The notes below the pieces were generated by a model that made no database searches, was not told the origin of the DNA, and saw only the letters and a program-made list of their open reading frames with translations. A stretch of DNA of 64,000 nucleotides from Microbulbifer sp. ALW1. GTDB taxonomy: Bacteria > Pseudomonadota > Gammaproteobacteria > Pseudomonadales > Cellvibrionaceae. Shown one piece after another: positions 57,941 through 64,000 of this stretch. The translations under genes were made by a program, and so were the position numbers. Numbering within the stretch: the stretch's first letter is position 1; each line of letters starts with the position of its first letter. The DNA is taken from positions 640,001-704,000 of the forward strand of contig NZ_CP047569.1 in assembly GCF_009903625.1 (NCBI RefSeq), read 5' to 3'.

Positions 57941-59254
57941 TCAGTCCGGTTGTGGTGTGCCGGGATCACCCTCGGGGAAACTGGCTTCGCGGCTGCGATG
58001 AATCAGTGGCGCAATGGTGGAGCCCTGCACCACGATGGAGAAGAGTACCACGCCGTAGGTCATCACCACCCACAGGTGGCGCAGATCGTGGTTGCTGCCG
58101 TCCTGGCTGTTGCCGATGACATAGCCGGCGGGAATCGACATCGCCAGCGCCAGCGCCAGGCCGCCGCGCAGTCCGCCCCAGATCAGGATGCGCTCGGTGT
58201 AGGGGTGGTATTTGCGGTGCCGCTTGAGGAACAGGAAGGGTACCCCCACCGCCAGGATGCGTCCCAGCAGCACGATGACAATGGCCGCGGCAATCAGCAC
58301 ATAGTCGATAGGCTGGAAGTCGATGGTGATCATGAACAGGCCCACCAGCAGGAACAGGATACCGTTGAGGAACTCCTCGGTGATAGTCCAGAAATTGTCT
58401 AGTTCGTGCTGGCTCACCCGGGAGAAGCCCTTCTCGCGGGTAAAGTTGCCGATGATGATACCGGCCACCACCATCGCCAGCGCTCCGGATACGCCGAGCA
58501 TATTGGCGGTAGCAAAACCGGCGGTAGGAACGACCAGGGTCAGCAGCAATTCCAGGCTGTGGTCGTTGGTGGAACAGATCAACCAGTGGAACAGACCGCC
58601 AATGGCGAGACCCAGGCCGATGCCGCCGAGGGCCTCCACCATAAACAGATGGCTGATGGCGGGCAGTGTGGGCTCGGTACCTTCAAACGCCAGCGCATAA
58701 ATCACCGCGAACACCACCATGCCGAAACCGTCGTTGAACAGCGACTCCCCTTCCACCTGAATCGAGACCTGCTCCGGTGCCTTCAGGCTCTTGATAATGG
58801 CGAGTACTGCGATGGGGTCGGTGGGGGAAATCAGCGCACCAAACAGCAGGCAGTACACCAGGTCCACCGGCATGCCGATCCAGCCGAAGAAATAGAACAG
58901 CATGTAACCCACCGCGAAGGTGGAGATCAGGGTGCCGAAAATCGCCAGCAGGGTGATTTCCACCTTCTGATTGCGCAGCATCAGCAGGTCAATGTGCAGA
59001 CTGCCGGCAAACAGCAGGAAGCCGAGCATGCCCTTCAGCAGTAGGTCTTCCAGGTTCAGCAGTGGCAGCAGCTGCCCCGCCCAGTCCCGCAGCTCGACAA
59101 TTTCCAGCTTGCCGAGGCCGATCACCAGCAGCGACAGCGCCAGTGAACCGGCAGTGATGGCGATGGTGGCCTGGGTGCGCAGCACATACTGATTGAGAAA
59201 CCCGAGAAACACGGACACGGCGGCGAGAAAACAGAAGGTGTAATAGACGTCCAT
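57941..59254 (-). CDS. Sodium:proton antiporter, CPA1 (NhaP) family
   Basis: From the ATG at 59254 the product is 437 residues. The upstream extension to 59299 is rich in Pro and looks untranslated. There are about twelve membrane segments. The CPA1 core motifs are LISPTDPIAVLAI at 141-153 and EGESLFNDG at 168-176, with the Asn174-Asp175 pair typical of electroneutral Na+/H+ exchange. It ends in a short charged tail (HRSREASFPEGD). The Kef-like gene lies 56 bases downstream, so both may be co-transcribed. Confidence 0.92.
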   Translation of the reverse strand: MDVYYTFCFLAAVSVFLGFLNQYVLRTQATIAITAGSLALSLLVIGLGKLEIVELRDWAGQLLPLLNLEDLLLKGMLGFLLFAGSLHIDLLMLRNQKVEITLLAIFGTLISTFAVGYMLFYFFGWIGMPVDLVYCLLFGALISPTDPIAVLAIIKSLKAPEQVSIQVEGESLFNDGFGMVVFAVIYALAFEGTEPTLPAISHLFMVEALGGIGLGLAIGGLFHWLICSTNDHSLELLLTLVVPTAGFATANMLGVSGALAMVVAGIIIGNFTREKGFSRVSQHELDNFWTITEEFLNGILFLLVGLFMITIDFQPIDYVLIAAAIVIVLLGRILAVGVPFLFLKRHRKYHPYTERILIWGGLRGGLALALAMSIPAGYVIGNSQDGSNHDLRHLWVVMTYGVVLFSIVVQGSTIAPLIHRSREASFPEGDPGTPQPD

Positions 59255-59339
59255 GCCCTGGGGATACCTCGGGGGAAAATGCGGCGGTGCTCGGTACAAA
59301 CGGAGAGCGCGCCGCGCATTGGCTGCGGCGCGCGCCGGA

Positions 59340-60293
59340 TCAATCCGTCAGCGTGCCGTTATTGTAGTCGCGCAGTGTCTGCTCGATCTGCTCGCGGGTA
59401 TTCATCACGAAAGGCCCGTAGTGCACCACCGGTTCGTTGAGCGGCCGGCCGTGCAATACCAGCAGCCCTGAGCCAGATAACGACCCTGAATCTGCTTGCG
59501 AATCAGCGCCCTCTTGTGGTGCCCCGGCGGGCGCGCGCAATTGTAACGACTCGCCAGCACCATACAACACCAGATTGCCGCGGGTAACGGTGCCGCGCGC
59601 AGTTTCCAGGGCACCGCGGTAGATATACACCAGCGCCGAGTGTTCGGCGGGTATCCCGAGGCTGACTTCTGCGCCCGGCGCGATACGCAGGTCGGCGACC
59701 GCCGCCTCCGCCGCGGCATCCAGCAGAGGGCCACACTGGGGTTCGCCCTGCAGCTGCCACTCGCCGGCGATCAGGCGCGCCAGTGATCCATTGTCATCCA
59801 GCGGAACTTCGCGTACTTCGCCCGGCTGAATATCCCGCCAGTCGGGTTTGCTCATCTTGTCCTTGGCCGCCATGTTGATCCACAGCTGGAAGCCGTGCAT
59901 ACCGCCTTCGCTTCCGTCTTTGGGCTGGGATGGCATTTCCGAATGGATGATGCCGCGCCCGGCGCGCATCCACTGGGCGCCGCCCTGGGCAATGGCGCCC
60001 CGATTGCCCAGGTGATCCTGGTGCTCGAATTCCCCGCTCAACATATAAGTGAGAGTTTCGATACCGCGGTGGGGGTGCGGGGGGAAGCCGGCAATATAGT
60101 CGTCCGGATCTTCCGAGCGGATTTCGTCGATCATCAGAAACGGGCTGAACTCCCGGGACTGGAAGCCCGCCACGCGGTGGATTTTCACCCCGGCGCCGTC
60201 GGCGGATGGATGCCCCGCCACTACCCGCGCCGCGGGGCGGATGCTGGCGTTGTTCGCGTTTTCTGATGTGGCTTTGTCTGTGAAGTTAGGCAT
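59340..60293 (-). CDS. Pirin-family bicupin protein
   Basis: From the ATG at 60293 (GGAGGAG upstream) the product is 317 residues. The iron ligands of the N-terminal cupin are visible: His73 and His75 in PPHPHRGIETLTYML, and His117 and Glu119 in AGRGIIHSEMP. Pirins act as quercetinases or redox-linked regulators. A Gly-Ser-rich stretch near residues 280-290 is an insertion. It is divergent from a LysR regulator that probably controls it, like E. coli yhaK and yhaJ. Confidence 0.93.
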   Translation of the reverse strand: MPNFTDKATSENANNASIRPAARVVAGHPSADGAGVKIHRVAGFQSREFSPFLMIDEIRSEDPDDYIAGFPPHPHRGIETLTYMLSGEFEHQDHLGNRGAIAQGGAQWMRAGRGIIHSEMPSQPKDGSEGGMHGFQLWINMAAKDKMSKPDWRDIQPGEVREVPLDDNGSLARLIAGEWQLQGEPQCGPLLDAAAEAAVADLRIAPGAEVSLGIPAEHSALVYIYRGALETARGTVTRGNLVLYGAGESLQLRAPAGAPQEGADSQADSGSLSGSGLLVLHGRPLNEPVVHYGPFVMNTREQIEQTLRDYNNGTLTD

Positions 60294-60444
60294 GGTTCTG
60301 CTCCTCCATTTCCGGCAGTATAGGCCGATAAAATCGCCAGAAAATGGCAAATAATCGCAGCTAATATTCGACAAGCTCGACAGATCAAACCGATAACCGT
60401 TTTACGATTCGACGCAGATATCGAAAACAGACAAAGGACAGTCT

Positions 60445-61332
60445 ATGGCCAAGGTAACGCTGGAACAGTGGCGCATGTTTCAGGCGGTGGTGGAACACGG
60501 TGGCTTTTCCCAGGCGGCAGAGGCCGTCCATAAAAGCCAGTCGTCGATCAATCACGCGGTACACAAACTCCAGGAAAGCCTGGGCGTGGCGCTGCTGGAA
60601 GTGCGCGGGCGCAAGGCGGAGCTGACCGATGCCGGCCGCGTATTGCTGAACCGCGCCGGCGGCCTGTTGGAAGAGGCGGAGGCACTGGAGTCGGTGGCCG
60701 AAAGCCTGGCTGCGGGCACCGAAGCGCAGTTGCGCCTGGCGGTGGATGTGCTGTTTGACTACGAGGCACTGTTAAACGCGGTGGAGCGCTTTGCCGCCGA
60801 GTATCCCCACACCCGCCTGGAGCTGCGCGAAACCGTACTGTCCGGCGGCGAGGAATTGCTGCTGCAGCAGGAGGTGGACTTTATTCTCACCGCGCGGGTA
60901 CCCCAGGGGTTCGTGGGTGAGCCGGTGTCGCGGGTCAAGTTTGTACCCGTCGCCCACCCCGATCACCCGCTGCACCAGCTGGGGCGGCCGGTGAACCGCG
61001 AAGACCTGAAAGCGAGCCGCCAGATAGTCATGCGCGACTCCGCCCTTAAGAATCGCCAGGATGCCGGCTGGCTGGGTTCCGACCAGCGCATCACCGTCAG
61101 CAATGTACACACCTCCATCGAACTGATCGAGCGCGGGCTGGGGTTTGCCTGGCTGCCGCAGACCCGGATTCGCGACTCTCTGTCGGCGGACCGGCTGTTG
61201 CCGCTGCGAACCGAAGAGCCCTGGGAGCGGGATGTCACCGTCTACCTGGTCTACGCGGACCGGGACCGCGCCGGCCCCGCGGCCTGCCTGCTGCTGCGGG
61301 CGCTACGCGAAGGCTTGCCACCCATAGAGTGA
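60445..61332 (+). CDS. LysR-family transcriptional regulator
   Basis: The 295-residue protein has the LysR N-terminal helix-turn-helix (MFQAVVEHGGFSQAAEAVHKSQSSIN), with the unusual SQSSINHAVHKLQE form seen in YhaJ-like proteins. An effector-binding domain follows. It reads away from the pirin gene over a 151-base gap that should hold the shared operator (several TTCGA/TCGA words near 60368-60415). E. coli YhaJ regulates yhaK and responds to quinone-like products. That analogy is inference here. The next gene starts within its stop. Confidence 0.92.
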   Translation: MAKVTLEQWRMFQAVVEHGGFSQAAEAVHKSQSSINHAVHKLQESLGVALLEVRGRKAELTDAGRVLLNRAGGLLEEAEALESVAESLAAGTEAQLRLAVDVLFDYEALLNAVERFAAEYPHTRLELRETVLSGGEELLLQQEVDFILTARVPQGFVGEPVSRVKFVPVAHPDHPLHQLGRPVNREDLKASRQIVMRDSALKNRQDAGWLGSDQRITVSNVHTSIELIERGLGFAWLPQTRIRDSLSADRLLPLRTEEPWERDVTVYLVYADRDRAGPAACLLLRALREGLPPIE

Positions 61333-61388
61333 GCCCGGTAGGCGACCTTCTTGGGCTTTACCAAAAAATTTACGACAGGATGGGCGGA

Positions 61389-62375
61389 ATGAAACGAGAC
61401 GGCGACAACATCAACTGGGGCATCATCGGCTGCGGCAATGTCACCGAATTAAAAAGTGGTCCGGCGTTCAACAAGGTTCCCGGCTCCTCGCTGCTGGCGG
61501 TGATGCGCCGGGACCGGGAAAAACTGCTCGATTACGCCCAGCGTCACCGGGTCCCCAAAACCTATGTCAGCGCCGACGAGTTGATTGGCGACCCGGAGAT
61601 TGATGCCATCTACGTGGCCACGCCACCGGGCAGCCACCGGGAGTACGCCCTCAAGATAGCGAGTGCCAACAAACACTGCTGTCTGGAAAAGCCCATGGCG
61701 CTCAATTTTGCCGAGTGTGAGGAAATTGCCGCGGCCTTCGCCGGCAAGGACGCACAGCTGTTTGTCGCCTATTACCGTCGTTCCCTGCCCCGTTTCAACC
61801 AGGTAAAGGCGTGGATCGACGGTGGCAAAATCGGTGATATTCGCCACATTAACTGGAGTTATGCCCGCGCCCCTTCCGCGGCCGACCTGTCGCCGGAGTA
61901 CGACTGGCGCACCGATCCCGCGGTGTCCGGCGGTGGCCACTTCGTGGATTTGGCCTGTCATGGCCTGGACCTGTTTATGCATCTGGCCGGTGATATCCGC
62001 GAGGCCAAGGGCATCGCGGTCAATCAACAGAATTTGTACGACGCCGAGGATGCGGTTTCCGCCTGCTGGGTGTTTGACAGTGGCGCTACCGGTGCGGGTT
62101 TCTGGAACTTCGGTGCCAGCGAATACCGCGATGAGGTGATGATTTACGGCAGCCGGGGGACCATCCGCTTTTCCGTATTTGCTGACGAGCCACTGCTGCT
62201 CGACGCCGGCGATGCAACCGAAACGGTGGAGATTGCCCACCCGGAAAACATCCAGTACTTCCATATTGAAAATATGGTCGAGCACCTGCGAGGTAATAGC
62301 CGCCACCCGGTTGCCGGTGCCGAGGGTGCCAAGGCGTCCCGGGTGATGGATCAGATACTGGCGGGCTTGCAATAA
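61389..62375 (+). CDS. Gfo/Idh/MocA-family NAD(P)-dependent oxidoreductase
   Basis: From ATG 61389 (AGGA 8 bases upstream) the product is 328 residues. The N-terminal Rossmann motif is WGIIGCGNVTE, and the family signature is CCLEKPMALNFAECEEIA with Lys in EKP. SGGGHFVDLACHGLDLF carries the catalytic-type His region. It oxidises or reduces a sugar or polyol; the substrate is unknown. It is close behind the LysR gene. A longer frame from GTG 61329 overlapping the LysR stop is less likely. Confidence 0.88.
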   Translation: MKRDGDNINWGIIGCGNVTELKSGPAFNKVPGSSLLAVMRRDREKLLDYAQRHRVPKTYVSADELIGDPEIDAIYVATPPGSHREYALKIASANKHCCLEKPMALNFAECEEIAAAFAGKDAQLFVAYYRRSLPRFNQVKAWIDGGKIGDIRHINWSYARAPSAADLSPEYDWRTDPAVSGGGHFVDLACHGLDLFMHLAGDIREAKGIAVNQQNLYDAEDAVSACWVFDSGATGAGFWNFGASEYRDEVMIYGSRGTIRFSVFADEPLLLDAGDATETVEIAHPENIQYFHIENMVEHLRGNSRHPVAGAEGAKASRVMDQILAGLQ

Positions 62376-62556
62376 GCCCCGCCGCACGCGATTAGCCGGT
62401 ACAATTCGCCGGCACTGCTACCCGTTACAAATTTCTAAAAAACCGATCTTTTCCGCCGAAAATATGCGGTTTTCGTTTCCAATAATCGAACTACACTGAA
62501 CAGCGTTGTCACTTCATACACTTCCCTGCTGGAAGTAAATCATTGAGGACCTCGCT

Positions 62557-62961
62557 ATGAACAACAGCGTACTGTGCGATTTCACCAAGGTTGTCGGGCG
62601 CATTCTGATCTCGGTCATCTTCATCATCGCTGGCTACGGCAAGATCGCAGGTTACGCCGGTACCCAGGAATATATGGCGGCGGCCGGTGTGCCCGGGTTT
62701 CTGTTGCCACTGGTGATCCTGCTGGAGCTGGGTGGTGGCCTGGCGATTCTGTTTGGCTTTTTCACCCGTTGGGTGGCGCTGGCGTTTGCCGCTTTCTGTG
62801 TGATCAGTGCCTGGATGTTCCACAACGTGCCCGGTGATCAGATGCAGCAGATCCTGTTTATGAAGAACCTGGCGATTGCCGGTGGTTTTCTGTTCCTCGC
62901 CTGCACCGGTGCCGGCAAGTTCAGCTTTGACCACGCCATGGCGAAAGTGAAAGAAAAGTAA
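62557..62961 (+). CDS. DoxX-family membrane protein (YqjF-like)
   Basis: The 134-residue protein has four hydrophobic helices and the DoxX patterns GRILISVIFIIAGYGKIAGY, LLELGGGLAILFGFFTRW and MKNLAIAGGFLFL. In E. coli the DoxX protein YqjF is encoded next to YqjG, and the same pairing is seen here with the glutathionyl-hydroquinone reductase 12 bases downstream. The role is probably redox or quinone stress; biochemistry is not established. A 181-base gap upstream contains AAAACCG/CGGTTTT words and no gene. Confidence 0.9.
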   Translation: MNNSVLCDFTKVVGRILISVIFIIAGYGKIAGYAGTQEYMAAAGVPGFLLPLVILLELGGGLAILFGFFTRWVALAFAAFCVISAWMFHNVPGDQMQQILFMKNLAIAGGFLFLACTGAGKFSFDHAMAKVKEK

Positions 62962-62973
62962 GGGGACCGACCA

Positions 62974-63945
62974 ATGGGATTGCTTGTCAAAGGCACATGG
63001 AAAGACCAGTGGTACGACACCGATAAAAGCGGCGGTGAATTTGAACGCGAGGCGGCGCAACTGCGCAACTGGGTCACCGCCGATGGCAGTGCCGGGCCCA
63101 GCGGCGAGGGTGGTTTTACCGCGGAGAAAGACCGCTATCACCTGTATGTCTCCCTCGCCTGCCCCTGGGCCCACCGCACCCTGATTTTCCGCAAGCTCAA
63201 GGGGCTGGAGGATTACATCGATGTATCGGTGGTCAGCCCCTACATGCTGGAGAACGGCTGGACCTTCAATAAAGAGGAAGGGAGTAGCGGCGACCGCCTG
63301 TTTGGCAGTGAATACTTACACCAGGTCTATACCCGCAACCGCGCGGATTACAGCGGCCGTGTGACGGTGCCGATACTGTGGGACAAGGAGCGCGAGTGCA
63401 TCGTCAGCAATGAGTCGGCGGAAATCATCCGCATGTTCAACACGGCGTTTGATGAACTCACCGGCGATACCCAGGATTTCTACCCCGAGGATCTGCGCGG
63501 CGATATCGATGCCACCAATGATCTGGTTTACCAGAACGTCAATAACGGGGTTTATCGCGCGGGCTTTGCTACCAGTAAGGAGGCTTATGAGGCGGCCTAC
63601 CACCGGTTGTTCGAGGTGCTGGAAAAGCTGGAGCGGCGGTTGCAGGAAAACCGCTATCTGACCGGCCCGCGTATTACCGAAGCGGACTGGCGGTTGTTCA
63701 CCACCCTCATCCGTTTCGATGCGGTGTACCACGGCCACTTCAAGTGCAACAAACAGCGCCTGGCGGACTACAAAAACCTGTGGGCCTATGTGCGCGAGAT
63801 GTACCAGTGGCCCGGCATCGCGGAGACGGTGGATTTTTACCATATCAAAACCCACTACTACGCCAGCCACAAAAACATCAATCCCACCGGGATAGTGCCG
63901 GTAGGGCCGGAACTGGACTACGCCGCGCCCCACGGGCGCGGCTAG
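62974..63945 (+). CDS. yqjG: Glutathionyl-hydroquinone reductase (YqjG/Ecm4, Xi-class GST)
   Basis: The 323-residue protein has the catalytic CPWAHR with Cys63, in YVSLACPWAHRTL. The Xi-class patterns DKERECIVSNESAEIIRMFN, TGPRITEADWRLFTTLIRFD and the C-terminal HYYASHKNINPTGIVPVGP are also present. It removes glutathione from glutathionyl-hydroquinones. The gene lies 12 bases after doxX, as in E. coli. It ends 55 bases before the window edge; the last bases hold nothing recognisable. Confidence 0.95.
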   Translation: MGLLVKGTWKDQWYDTDKSGGEFEREAAQLRNWVTADGSAGPSGEGGFTAEKDRYHLYVSLACPWAHRTLIFRKLKGLEDYIDVSVVSPYMLENGWTFNKEEGSSGDRLFGSEYLHQVYTRNRADYSGRVTVPILWDKERECIVSNESAEIIRMFNTAFDELTGDTQDFYPEDLRGDIDATNDLVYQNVNNGVYRAGFATSKEAYEAAYHRLFEVLEKLERRLQENRYLTGPRITEADWRLFTTLIRFDAVYHGHFKCNKQRLADYKNLWAYVREMYQWPGIAETVDFYHIKTHYYASHKNINPTGIVPVGPELDYAAPHGRG

Positions 63946-64000
63946 TAGTGCATCGAGGGAATGAGCTAGGCGGGTAACTCGGTGCTGTAACCGAAAGTGG

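Overview
The window is a GC-rich, gene-dense gammaproteobacterial chromosome segment around the replication origin. The order dnaA / rpmH-rnpA-yidD-yidC-mnmE / mnmG-rsmG-parA-parB / atpI-B-E-F-H-A-G-D-C ... glmU ... glmR-glmS is the Pseudomonas-type origin layout. The accessory genes (two TonB-dependent receptors, a TPR-sulfotransferase, a GlyGly-CTERM surface protein, large secreted peptidases) suggest a marine polymer- or lipid-degrading relative such as Microbulbifer or another Cellvibrionales member. That genus guess is inference from gene content only.

Layout. 1-10.2 kb: 5' end of dnaA (minus strand), an intergenic region with two perfect DnaA boxes, the ribosomal protein/RNase P/membrane insertase/tRNA modification genes, a second AT-rich origin-like gap before mnmG, then rsmG and the ParAB partition genes. 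10.4-17.8 kb: the complete nine-gene F1Fo ATP synthase operon, with strong hairpins between several cistrons and a textbook terminator. 18-29.3 kb: an accessory block with a small secreted protein and a secreted metzincin-like protease, a patatin phospholipase overlapping a gluzincin-TPR protein, an 1108-residue TolB-propeller/amidohydrolase, a formate-nitrite-type transporter and an unusual cation-efflux protein. 29.5-37.2 kb: glmU and glmR-glmS (UDP-GlcNAc synthesis) with a 2-oxoacid dehydrogenase E1alpha-E1beta-E2 cassette between them.

37.2-42.4 kb: an AT-rich leader and a 1543-residue surface protein made of a duplicated GLUG module, calcium-type repeats and a GlyGly-CTERM tail. 42.5-51.7 kb: an isochorismatase-like hydrolase lacking the catalytic Cys, a minus-strand operon of a TonB receptor and two MpaB/DUF2236-type oxygenases, a lipocalin, and a three-subunit membrane dehydrogenase (small Tat subunit, GMC flavoprotein with a Cys cluster, triheme cytochrome c). 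51.8-56 kb: a second TonB receptor behind a 22-bp perfect palindrome, followed by a TPR-sulfotransferase. 56-59.3 kb: two cation/proton antiporters. 59.3-64 kb: pirin and a LysR regulator (divergent), an oxidoreductase, DoxX and a glutathionyl-hydroquinone reductase, which look like a quinone or electrophile stress group.

The most notable non-coding signals are two copies of a composite inverted-repeat element (3419-3513 and 35225-35323), the two origin-like gaps, the ATP operon hairpins, a GlmR-type operator and the palindrome before the second TonB receptor. No rRNA, tRNA, CRISPR array, transposase or prophage was seen.
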